In this document: positions 1 to 4,911 of the stretch, one piece after another
Layout: each line of letters starts with the position of its first letter
Numbering within the stretch: the stretch's first letter is position 1
DNA from: an uncultured Oscillospiraceae bacterium
GTDB lineage: Bacteria; Bacillota; Clostridia; Oscillospirales; Oscillospiraceae
Direction: 5' to 3'
NCBI GenBank assembly: GCA_934630495.1
Contig: CAKTVW010000060.1
Span: 1-5,859, forward strand
DNA length: 5,859 bases
The notes under the pieces: generated by a model
Seen by the model: only the letters and a program-made list of their open reading frames with translations
The model's database searches: none
What the model was told of the DNA's origin: nothing
Translations under genes and position numbers: made by a program

Positions 1-23
1 CATATCGTTCTTGCGTGTTTTTC

Positions 24-52
24 TTGCATTCTTCCGGAGCAGGGATTACACT
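24..52 (+). promoter_or_regulatory. Candidate sigma-70 promoter for the tRNA-Ser locus
   Basis: A -35-like TTGCAT at 24-29 and a -10-like TACACT at 47-52 are separated by 17 bp. Initiation would fall near 59-60, just before the truncated tRNA-Ser copy at 63. The hexamers are imperfect (four of six consensus bases each), but the spacing is ideal and the position is what a tRNA promoter would have. No comparable promoter was found directly before the intact tRNA at 259, so this one may drive both copies as one precursor transcript. Confidence 0.5.
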
Positions 53-58
53 TGAGGT

Positions 59-102
59 ATACGGAGAGTTGTCCGAGTGGTCGAAGGTGCAGCACTCGAA
101 AT
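59..102 (+). repeat. Truncated 5' half of tRNA-Ser(CGA); direct repeat copy 1
   Basis: This 44-bp segment is identical to 255-298, the leader base pairs plus the 5' half of the intact tRNA-Ser. It holds the 5' acceptor strand, the D arm, the 5' anticodon stem and the full anticodon loop CTCGAAA (95-101). Homology stops at 102; the following bases do not complete a tRNA. It cannot make a functional tRNA. Ending at the anticodon loop resembles an attachment-site scar left by a tyrosine integrase that crosses over in that loop, but a partial tandem duplication or an assembly artefact would look the same. Confidence 0.85.
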
Positions 103-103
103 T

Positions 104-134
104 TCGGCGGGATCTGTGAATTTCGTCCCCCCGA
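104..134 (+). other. GC-rich hairpin directly after the broken tRNA half
   Basis: Bases 104-113 can pair with 125-134: an outer T-A pair, CGG with CCG, one C-C mismatch, GGGA with TCCC, and a closing T-G wobble, around an 11-nt loop. No T-run follows, so it is not a standard terminator. It begins two bases after the tRNA repeat ends and might fold as a cap on a tRNA-half transcript. The structure is visible; any function is inference. Confidence 0.35.
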
Positions 135-254
135 TTTCCGTTGATACATCTCAACCCCCAAAATTTCAAAATCGAATATTTTTTGCTTTCTCTCCTGTTT
201 TCTCCCCAACGAATTTTTGAGCAATTTTTTGGAAGAAAACACGGATGGAAATAG

Positions 255-298
255 ATACGGAGAGTTGTCCGAGTGGTCGAAGGTGCAGCACTCGAAAT
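255..298 (+). repeat. Direct repeat copy 2 (5' half of the intact tRNA-Ser)
   Basis: This is the second copy of the 44-bp perfect repeat at 59-102, offset by 196 bp. It includes four bases of leader and the tRNA up to the first base of the 3' anticodon stem. The DNA between the copies (103-254, 152 bp) is AT-rich and non-coding, with no recognisable gene and only the hairpin at 104-134. Confidence 0.9.
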
Positions 299-346
299 GC
301 TGTAGACCGAAAGGTCTCTAGGGTTCGAATCCCTAACTCTCCGCCA
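259..346 (+). tRNA. tRNA-Ser (anticodon CGA)
   Basis: A complete class II tRNA can be folded by eye. The acceptor stem GGAGAGT (259-265) pairs with ACTCTCC (336-342). The anticodon stem is CAGCA (286-290) with TGCTG (298-302), and the loop CTCGAAA carries anticodon CGA at 293-295, which reads UCG serine codons. The long variable arm AGACC-GAAA-GGTCT is typical of serine tRNAs. The T arm is TAGGG-TTCGAAT-CCCTA. Discriminator G343 is followed by an encoded CCA (344-346). An intrinsic terminator follows 30 bp downstream. Confidence 0.97.
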
Positions 347-376
347 TCAAGAGGGTACGAAAAAGATGTACCCCGT

Positions 377-404
377 AAAAAGCCCGATTTTATCGGGCTT
401 TTTC
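377..404 (+). terminator. Intrinsic terminator of the tRNA-Ser transcript
   Basis: A perfect 11-bp stem, AAAAAGCCCGA (377-387) with TCGGGCTTTTT (393-403), encloses a 5-nt loop. The T-run is the 3' end of the stem, and the A-run on the other side would let it work on both strands. It lies 30 bp after the tRNA 3' end. Confidence 0.85.
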
Positions 405-411
405 GCTACCC

Positions 412-463
412 AAAAGCCGTTTTTCAGAGTTTCAAAATCGTAGATGAAAAATCGGCTTTTTCC
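412..463. terminator. Possible second, weak bidirectional hairpin
   Basis: AAAAGCCG (412-419) pairs with CGGCTTTT (453-460), extended by a few A-T pairs, around a loop of about 20 nt. T and pyrimidine bases follow. It resembles a terminator on either strand but the loop is long. It may back up the terminator at 377-404. Confidence 0.4.
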
Positions 464-512
464 CTTTGAGGATAGATACGAACCCAAGTAACAACTGAAC
501 ACAGAACAAGGA

Positions 513-548
513 CGGCAGATAGTCACAAGCACTACCTGCCGATTTTTG
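513..548 (+). terminator. Intrinsic terminator-like hairpin
   Basis: CGGCAG-A-TAGT (513-523) pairs with ACTA-C-CTGCCG (531-541) around a 7-nt loop, with a single A-C mismatch. ATTTTTG follows at 542-548. No gene in the window ends just upstream on the plus strand, so the gene it served was probably lost or displaced. Confidence 0.6.
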
Positions 549-557
549 TTGTCCTCG

Positions 558-598
558 GAGCCAATCGTTTTGAAAAGAAACGGTTGGCTCTTTTTTTA
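558..598 (+). terminator. Strong intrinsic terminator upstream of the ICE fragment
   Basis: GAGCCAATCGTTT (558-570) pairs with AAACGGTTGGCTC (578-590), with one T-G wobble, around a 7-nt loop. A run of seven T follows at 591-597. Only a few bases later the truncated VaFE reading frame begins, so transcription from the left would stop before the ICE genes. Confidence 0.8.
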
Positions 599-1363
599 TT
601 TCACAGAAATGCCGTGAAGGGTATCCTCATGGATAAGTCCACCGGAGAGCCGTTCCTCCAGAACGGAGAGCAGATCACTTCCGAGGTGACCTTCGTTCCT
701 GGAGTGCCCTCCGGCAGCGTGGAGGTGCTGTTCGTTTTCGATGCGAAGCTCATTAAAACGGACACAAATATTGTTGTGTTCGAGAGCCTCTACAGCGACG
801 GCAAGGAGCTGACAGTTCATGCTGACATCGAAGATGAAGATCAGACTGTGACCGTTTATGTCCCAGAGATTAAAACCACGGCTTCTATCGACGGCAAGAA
901 AGAGATCACAACTGCCGGTAAGGTAACGATTGAGGACGTGGTATCCTATACCAACCTCATCCGCGGCACTGAGTACACCATCCGCGGAACTTTGATGAAC
1001 AAGGCAACCGGCGAAGTCTTTACCGTGAACGGCGAGGCGATCACCGCAGAGGTCAAGTTTACGCCCGAAAACAGGAACGGCGAGGTCAAGGTGACGTTTA
1101 CCTTTGACGCCCACGATTTGACCGCCGGCACCAAGCTGGTTGTCTTTGAGAGCCTGTACCGTGAGGATGTGGAAATCACCACGCACAAGGATATTGAGGA
1201 CAAGGATCAGACGGTGACGATCACGCCTCCGCCCGATGTGCCGCAAACCGGCGACAACAGCAAGCTCGGTGTCTGGATCGGGCTTGGCGGTATTGCCCTC
1301 GGCGGCGCGTTTGCCTGTATTGTGCTGTATTTTAAGAAAAAGAAAGAAGACGGCGAGAAGTAA
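584..1363 (+). CDS. VaFE-repeat sortase-anchored surface protein, 5'-truncated (probable pseudogene)
   Basis: This is the C-terminal end of a cell-wall-anchored adhesin-like protein of the VaFE-repeat (SpaA/Cna-B-like) type, often carried by Firmicutes ICEs and presumed to aid cell contact. Counting from the first codon of the open frame, two repeats are visible at about residues 8-92 and 97-213, each with the VVFESLY signature (64-70 and 186-192) and an acidic tail DIED-DQTV. The sorting signal VPQTG is at 219-223, followed by a hydrophobic helix (about 228-250) and the basic tail KKKK, so a class sortase would anchor it to peptidoglycan. Full-length members have a signal peptide and several more repeats; these are missing. 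The TTG at 584 sits in a terminator stem and the ATG at 629 has no ribosome site, so it is probably not translated. The next gene starts 11 bp after its stop. Confidence 0.85.
   Translation: MALFLFHRNAVKGILMDKSTGEPFLQNGEQITSEVTFVPGVPSGSVEVLFVFDAKLIKTDTNIVVFESLYSDGKELTVHADIEDEDQTVTVYVPEIKTTASIDGKKEITTAGKVTIEDVVSYTNLIRGTEYTIRGTLMNKATGEVFTVNGEAITAEVKFTPENRNGEVKVTFTFDAHDLTAGTKLVVFESLYREDVEITTHKDIEDKDQTVTITPPPDVPQTGDNSKLGVWIGLGGIALGGAFACIVLYFKKKKEDGEK
600..612. other. Left junction: intergenic DNA joined to a mid-gene ICE sequence
   Basis: Left of here is terminator DNA. Right of here the frame reads straight into the middle of a VaFE repeat (residues VKGILMDK, matching IRGTLMNK of the next repeat), with no signal peptide, start codon or ribosome site. 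Aligning the two repeats in the protein puts the breakpoint at about 600-612. It may be a deletion or insertion endpoint or an assembly join. Confidence 0.65.
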
Positions 1364-1374
1364 GGAGAAGCCTA

Positions 1375-1707
1375 ATGATGAAGAAGGTATATATCTGCGC
1401 ACCGCTCGGCGGGAATGTCCAAGGTGATCTCGAAAAAGCGAAGAGATTCGCCAAATATGCGCTGAAATGCGGCACTGCTCCGGTCGTGCCGCATTTCTAT
1501 GCGCTCTGCCTCAATGACGATACTCCAAGCGAGCGTGAGATCGGCCTTTCCGCAGGGATGAGCCTGCTATGGTTCTGCGATGAGCTGTGGATTTTTGGAG
1601 ATGAAATCACCGCCGGGATGCAGCGTGAAATCGACTTCTGCAAGAATCTCAACATCAAAACCCGTACTGTGAAAGACAGCGAGATCAAAAAAGTATTAGG
1701 AGGATAA
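1375..1707 (+). CDS. DUF4406/DUF7768-like small protein, nucleoside 2-deoxyribosyltransferase-like fold
   Basis: This 110-aa cytosolic protein resembles the DUF4406/DUF7768 group, related in fold to nucleoside 2-deoxyribosyltransferases. Visible marks are the first strand and loop VYICAPLGG (residues 5-13), an acidic-hydrophobic strand DELWIFG (69-75), and the turn ITAGMQREIDF (78-88), which matches the family's S/T-x-GM-x-x-E substrate-loop pattern. Substrate and role are unknown; such proteins are frequent passengers in ICEs and phages. The start is an ATG-ATG doublet (1375 or 1378) preceded by AAGGAG at 1362-1367, which overlaps the stop of the surface-protein gene, implying co-transcription. 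Its stop TAA abuts the ribosome site and start of the next gene. Confidence 0.75.
   Translation: MMKKVYICAPLGGNVQGDLEKAKRFAKYALKCGTAPVVPHFYALCLNDDTPSEREIGLSAGMSLLWFCDELWIFGDEITAGMQREIDFCKNLNIKTRTVKDSEIKKVLGG
1698..1703 (+). promoter_or_regulatory. Ribosome binding site deciding the start of the DUF3852-type gene
   Basis: AGGAGG lies 9 nt before the ATG at 1713 but only 3 nt before the ATG at 1707. The 1713 start is therefore preferred, and it also gives a clean MKKKS signal-peptide N-terminus. Confidence 0.75.
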
Positions 1708-1712
1708 TGCAC

Positions 1713-2045
1713 ATGAAAAAGAAATCTCTTCGGATCATTCTTTCCCTTACGCTGTGCGTGCTGCTCGTGACAATGTTCAGTGCGACTGCGTTTGCGGCCG
1801 GTGATGTTTCCGGTGCGATTGAGGGCACTTGGAATGCGGCTAAATCACAGGTACAGACCGTGGTCAACAATGTGATTTTCCCTGTGATCGACATGATCCT
1901 TGCCGTCCTGTTCTTCGTCAAGGTCGGCACCTCGTATTTCGAGTACAGAAAACACGGCCAGTTCGAGTTCGCTGCGCCCTGCATACTGTTCGCCTGCCTC
2001 ATCTTTACTCTGACTGCGCCCCTGTATATCTGGTCGATCTTGTGA
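1713..2045 (+). CDS. DUF3852-type small secreted membrane protein, pilin-like, of the ICE secretion channel
   Basis: The 110-aa product starts MKKKS, followed by a hydrophobic core (residues 7-22) and a signal-peptidase-like site TAFA|AG after residue 28. The mature part, about 82 residues, has two membrane segments (about 50-72 and 87-108) joined by a short polar, basic loop (YRKHGQ). Signal peptide plus two helices and a small loop is the layout of VirB2-type conjugative pilins, and it lies directly before the TrbL/VirB6-like gene. The family name DUF3852 and the pilin-like role are from recognition and analogy, not demonstrated. A start at 1707, two codons earlier, is possible but badly spaced from the ribosome site. 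Confidence 0.75.
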   Translation: MKKKSLRIILSLTLCVLLVTMFSATAFAAGDVSGAIEGTWNAAKSQVQTVVNNVIFPVIDMILAVLFFVKVGTSYFEYRKHGQFEFAAPCILFACLIFTLTAPLYIWSIL

Positions 2046-2090
2046 GTTGGAGCAGCGTTATAACCCCTCCGGAAAGGACGGTGAAAACCT

Positions 2091-3026
2091 ATGTTTGACT
2101 GGCTTGGAGATATCTTCTCCGGCATCGGCAACGCCATCGGAGATACCATTGAGTATCTCGGTACGCAGGTTGCCAACACCATTTTTGATGCCATCCTCCA
2201 ATGGCTCTATGAAAGCATCTACGGAGCTGTCGCTGACTTTTTTACCATGATGGGCAACATGGGTGCCGAAATCTTCGACTTGTCCTGGGTGCAGGCAACG
2301 ATCAAACTTTTTACGCTTTTCGGCTGGTCGCTGTTTGTTGCAGGCACAGTTGTCGCCATATTCGATGTGGCGATAGAATACCAAAATGGCCGCGCCAATC
2401 TCAAAACTACAAGCATCAATATTCTGAAGGGCTTCTTTGCATGCAGCTTGGTTGGCGTGGTTCCGGTGGAACTGTACAAATTCTGCATCAGTCTGCAAAA
2501 CACCTTTGCACATGATCTGTCTGCCATTTTCGCCGGTGGTCGAAGCATTGACCTTGCCGGAGAAAGCACCAGCGTGCTGGTCGGCAGCTTTTCTGTAGCA
2601 AACAATATCAGCTTCAACCTGTTCAACATTCTTGCGCTGATCGCTTTTTCCTACTGCGTGATTAAGATTTTTTTCCAGAACATCAAGCGCGGCGGCATCT
2701 TGCTTGTTCAGATGGCGGTTGGAAGTCTGTATATGTTCAGCGTTCCCCGTGGATATACCGATGGATTTAACCAATGGTGTAAGCAGGTAGCAGCAATCTG
2801 TCTGACGGCGTTTATGCAGACAACGCTGCTGTTCCTCGGCTTGCTCACCTTCCCGGATCACATGCTTCTTGGCCTCGGCATCATGCTCGCAGCCAACGAG
2901 GTGCCTCGCATCGCCCAGCAGTTCGGACTCGACAGCTCCGTCAAGGTGAACATGATGAGCGTTGTCCATGCAACCACCACCGCCGTCAATCTGACGCGCA
3001 GTGTTGCCAGGGCGACCGGAAAGTGA
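2091..3026 (+). CDS. TrbL/VirB6-like conjugal transfer membrane protein (DUF6045 family)
   Basis: This 311-aa polytopic protein is the probable inner-membrane channel component of the ICE type IV secretion system. It has an amphipathic N-terminal region (residues 1-50), then hydrophobic segments at about 72-95, 108-130, 176-196, 202-217 and 233-270. Conserved-looking family stretches are GGILLVQMAVGSLYMFSVPRG (segment 201-221, key G201-G202 and P219-R220) and NEVPRIAQQFG (269-279), followed by a polar C-terminal tail. ATG 2091 is preceded by GGTGA at 2080-2084 and AAAGGA slightly further up. It follows the pilin-like gene by 45 bp, consistent with one operon. In related elements prgI and virB4 come soon after; here the kinase pair and another gene lie between. 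Confidence 0.85.
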   Translation: MFDWLGDIFSGIGNAIGDTIEYLGTQVANTIFDAILQWLYESIYGAVADFFTMMGNMGAEIFDLSWVQATIKLFTLFGWSLFVAGTVVAIFDVAIEYQNGRANLKTTSINILKGFFACSLVGVVPVELYKFCISLQNTFAHDLSAIFAGGRSIDLAGESTSVLVGSFSVANNISFNLFNILALIAFSYCVIKIFFQNIKRGGILLVQMAVGSLYMFSVPRGYTDGFNQWCKQVAAICLTAFMQTTLLFLGLLTFPDHMLLGLGIMLAANEVPRIAQQFGLDSSVKVNMMSVVHATTTAVNLTRSVARATGK

Positions 3027-3065
3027 TGCAAAGAGCAAATTTTCTATGAAGTTTTGCGTAGCCCC

Positions 3066-3094
3066 TTGATTTTATTTCGGTATGCCGATATAAT
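3066..3094 (+). promoter_or_regulatory. Promoter of the XRE-HipA-like toxin-antitoxin operon
   Basis: The -35 TTGATT (3066-3071) and a perfect -10 TATAAT (3089-3094) are exactly 17 bp apart. Initiation near 3100-3102 would leave a very short leader, since the ribosome site AAAGGAGG starts at 3101 and ATG is at 3117. This is the best promoter in the window and makes the pair independent of the conjugation operon. Confidence 0.85.
3077..3088. promoter_or_regulatory. Candidate operator (palindrome in the promoter spacer)
   Basis: TCGG-TATG-CCGA is a near-perfect palindrome, symmetric at 10 of 12 positions, filling the 3' part of the -35/-10 spacer and touching the -10 box. HipB-type XRE antitoxins repress their own operon from such sites, so binding by the product of the next gene is plausible. 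Only one copy is seen. Confidence 0.5.
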
Positions 3095-3116
3095 ATAGAT
3101 AAAGGAGGCGAACACG

Positions 3117-3536
3117 ATGATCATAGAAGACTTGCTTTCAAGGCGAGAAATGACAAAATATCGGCTTGCCGTAGAGTCCGGCGTTCCTCACGCTACACTC
3201 AACGATATTTGCAGCGGAAAGACAAAGCTGGAGAAGTGTTCCGCCGAAACCGTGTATAAACTGGCAAAAGCACTCGGCGTATCTATGGAGCTGCTGACCG
3301 AGGGCGGCATTCGCCAGGCAGAACGGGAACAAGCCTTTGAATACGGCCTGCCCGACTATCTCCAGCATGACCTGGATGCATATAAAGATGGTCTGAAATC
3401 ACACAGCGGACTCATGGACTGCTTGTGGGGCGAACTCTATGGCAGCATCAACATGGCCGAAATCAGTGAGGGTATCATTACCCCCGAACACGCAGACTAT
3501 CTGCGCAAAAAATATCTATATGGAGCGAGAGTATGA
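3117..3536 (+). CDS. XRE-family HTH regulator, probable antitoxin of the HipA-like kinase
   Basis: This 139-aa protein has an N-terminal XRE helix-turn-helix at about residues 9-62, with recognition region SGVPHATLNDICSGK (21-35) and the typical end ALGVSMELL. A C-terminal region (about 75-139), rich in acidic and aromatic residues, probably contacts the toxin. The start is set by AAAGGAGG at 3101-3108, 8 nt before ATG. Its stop overlaps the kinase start (ATGA at 3533-3536), the translationally coupled antitoxin-toxin arrangement of hipBA-like loci. It probably represses its own promoter through the palindrome at 3077-3088 and neutralises the kinase. HTH assignment is firm; the antitoxin role is inferred from context. 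Confidence 0.88.
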   Translation: MIIEDLLSRREMTKYRLAVESGVPHATLNDICSGKTKLEKCSAETVYKLAKALGVSMELLTEGGIRQAEREQAFEYGLPDYLQHDLDAYKDGLKSHSGLMDCLWGELYGSINMAEISEGIITPEHADYLRKKYLYGARV

Positions 3537-4453
3537 TTGATTTTACGAATTGCAGGGTGATTCCCGGCAGGGCATATAACGGAGCAAACGGAAGCAAGAT
3601 CGCCGTGGAATACAATGGCGAAGCATATATGCTGAAGTTCCCTCCCTCTGCCGAAGGAAAACCGACCGACCTGTCCTATACGAATAGCTGTATCAGTGAA
3701 CACATTGCTAGCAGTATCTTCAATATGCTCGGTATAAGAGCACAGGAGACAATGCTTGGCACTTACACGGTCAAGGGAAAAGAAAAACTCGTCTGCGCCT
3801 GTAAGGACTTTACAGCAGGCGGCAAGCGGCTCCTCGACTTCTGCTCCATCAAGAACACGGTTCTTGACTCTGACAGCAACGGAAGCGGAACGGAGCTTTC
3901 TGACGTAATGGACACCATTGATAAGCAGCAGTATGTCTCCCCAACGGTGCTGCGTGAGCACTTCTGGAATATGTTCATTGCAGATGCGCTGCTTGGAAAC
4001 TTTGACCGACACAACGGCAATTGGGGCTTCCTCTATGATGACGGCAAAGGGGAAGCGGAAATTGCTCCCGTCTTTGACTGTGGAAGCTGCTTGCTTCCGC
4101 AGGCTGATGACAAGGTGATGAAAAAGGTGCTCTCCAATGAAGCCGAGCTTCACGCAAGGGTCTTCCAATTCCCCACCTCTGCAATCAAGCAGAACGGGCG
4201 AAAGATCAATTACTACGACTTTTTGAGTCACACCGAAAATGAAGACGCCAATGAAGCCTTAAAGCGAATGGCACCAAAAATCAATATGGGAGAGATTGAG
4301 AGTTTCATCGATCAAGTTCCCGGCATTTCCGACCTGCAAAAGGAGTTCTACAAGGTATATGTGAACGCAAGGTATGAGCTGATCATTCGCCCCGCATTTG
4401 AACTTGTTACTGCAGAGGAACAGGAGGAAGCCGGACCGACATTGACAATGTAA
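3533..4453 (+). CDS. Short HipA/CtkA-like serine/threonine kinase, probable toxin
   Basis: The 306-aa product has the HipA-like kinase core. A glycine-rich nucleotide loop is at residues 12-22 (GRAYNGANGSK), the likely ATP lysine K35 in YMLKFPP, and a helix-C-like glutamate E56 in SEHIAS. The catalytic loop is GNFDRHNGNWGF (155-166; D158, R159, H160, N163), and the metal-binding DFG equivalent is VFDCGS (D182). It is shorter than E. coli HipA (about 440 aa) and lacks the N-terminal subdomain, which places it nearer to CtkA or HipT-type kinases. Known relatives arrest growth by phosphorylating translation proteins such as aminoacyl-tRNA synthetases; the target here is unknown. GGAG at 3522-3525 and the 4-bp overlap with the XRE gene indicate coupling. 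A strong terminator follows at 4473. Confidence 0.88.
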   Translation: MIDFTNCRVIPGRAYNGANGSKIAVEYNGEAYMLKFPPSAEGKPTDLSYTNSCISEHIASSIFNMLGIRAQETMLGTYTVKGKEKLVCACKDFTAGGKRLLDFCSIKNTVLDSDSNGSGTELSDVMDTIDKQQYVSPTVLREHFWNMFIADALLGNFDRHNGNWGFLYDDGKGEAEIAPVFDCGSCLLPQADDKVMKKVLSNEAELHARVFQFPTSAIKQNGRKINYYDFLSHTENEDANEALKRMAPKINMGEIESFIDQVPGISDLQKEFYKVYVNARYELIIRPAFELVTAEEQEEAGPTLTM

Positions 4454-4472
4454 AACTGAATATCCCCACTTC

Positions 4473-4505
4473 GGGCATCGCACAAACAGCGATGCCCTAT
4501 TTTTG
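4473..4505 (+). terminator. Intrinsic terminator after the HipA-like kinase gene
   Basis: A perfect 9-bp stem, GGGCATCGC (4473-4481) with GCGATGCCC (4489-4497), encloses a 7-nt loop and is followed by TATTTTTG. It ends the toxin-antitoxin transcript. The ribosome site of the next gene starts only about six bases after the T-run, with no promoter between. Confidence 0.88.
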
Positions 4506-4510
4506 TCCAA

Positions 4511-4516
4511 AGGAGG
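4511..4516 (+). promoter_or_regulatory. Ribosome binding site deciding a TTG start
   Basis: AGGAGG is 8 nt before TTG at 4525. The alternative in-frame ATG at 4492 lies inside the terminator stem and has no ribosome site, so TTG 4525 is the likely start. Confidence 0.75.
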
Positions 4517-4524
4517 GCGAGAAT

Positions 4525-4911
4525 TTGAAAGGAAACAATGCACTGACTCGGGACGATATCGCCATCGACCATGACATGCAGATCGACAGCGATGAAGGCC
4601 GTGAGATCATTGCGTATGTTGAGACATGGTTTGATGTGGACAGGAAGTTCCACATCGATACCGCTTCGGACGATGACACATGGCTCAATATGTACGGTCG
4701 CTACAACCCTTTCAATGATTCTCTGCGGATCGAATGCGAGATCAGCCGACAGGACAGCTCCTCGTATTTTGATTACGAGCCGACAAAGGAAGAAGCACAG
4801 CTCATTAAAGACATGATCGCAGAGAAGCTCCGAGAGGATTACAATCAGACACCGCAGGAATTTTGCGAAGAATACTGCGGCGCAGAACCCACGATTGGAG
4901 GAATCAAATGA
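4525..4911 (+). CDS. Acidic 128-aa hypothetical protein of an ICE
   Basis: I do not recognise a named family. Translation from TTG 4525 gives 128 residues with about 31 Asp/Glu against 13 Lys/Arg, a net charge near -18, spread along the chain. There is no signal peptide or membrane segment. The N-terminal part has an aromatic-rich strand-like stretch (YVETWFDVD, WLNMYGRYNPF) and the C-terminal part a helix-like segment (KEEAQLIKDMIAEKLREDY) ending in a cysteine-bearing stretch (FCEEYCG). The stop overlaps the ATG of the PrgI-like frame (ATGA), so the two were coupled in the parent element. Charge and ICE setting would suit a DNA-mimic antirestriction protein, but no ArdA-like motif is seen, so this is only a hypothesis. 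Confidence 0.7.
   Translation: MKGNNALTRDDIAIDHDMQIDSDEGREIIAYVETWFDVDRKFHIDTASDDDTWLNMYGRYNPFNDSLRIECEISRQDSSSYFDYEPTKEEAQLIKDMIAEKLREDYNQTPQEFCEEYCGAEPTIGGIK

Noticed and set aside
164..440. 11-bp repeat TTTCAAAATCG at 164-174 and 430-440
   Set aside because: An AT-rich 11-mer pair is expected by chance in a window this size, and nothing aligns around it.
584..628. TTG at 584 as a real start of the VaFE protein
   Set aside because: It lies inside the stem of the terminator at 558-598, has no ribosome site, and the encoded first residues do not match a signal peptide.
596..1402. Long minus-strand open frame opposite the VaFE gene
   Set aside because: Its product has no recognisable domain and low-complexity composition; it mirrors the codon pattern of a convincing plus-strand gene.
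2058..3038. Long minus-strand open frame opposite the TrbL-like gene
   Set aside because: It spans the whole gene in reverse, is His/Gln-rich with no domain, and has no plausible ribosome site; a shadow frame.
3497..4231. Minus-strand open frame opposite the HipA-like kinase gene
   Set aside because: No family resemblance, while the plus strand carries all kinase motifs.
4492..4524. ATG at 4492 as the start of the acidic protein
   Set aside because: It lies inside the terminator stem, without a ribosome site, whereas TTG 4525 has AGGAGG at ideal spacing.
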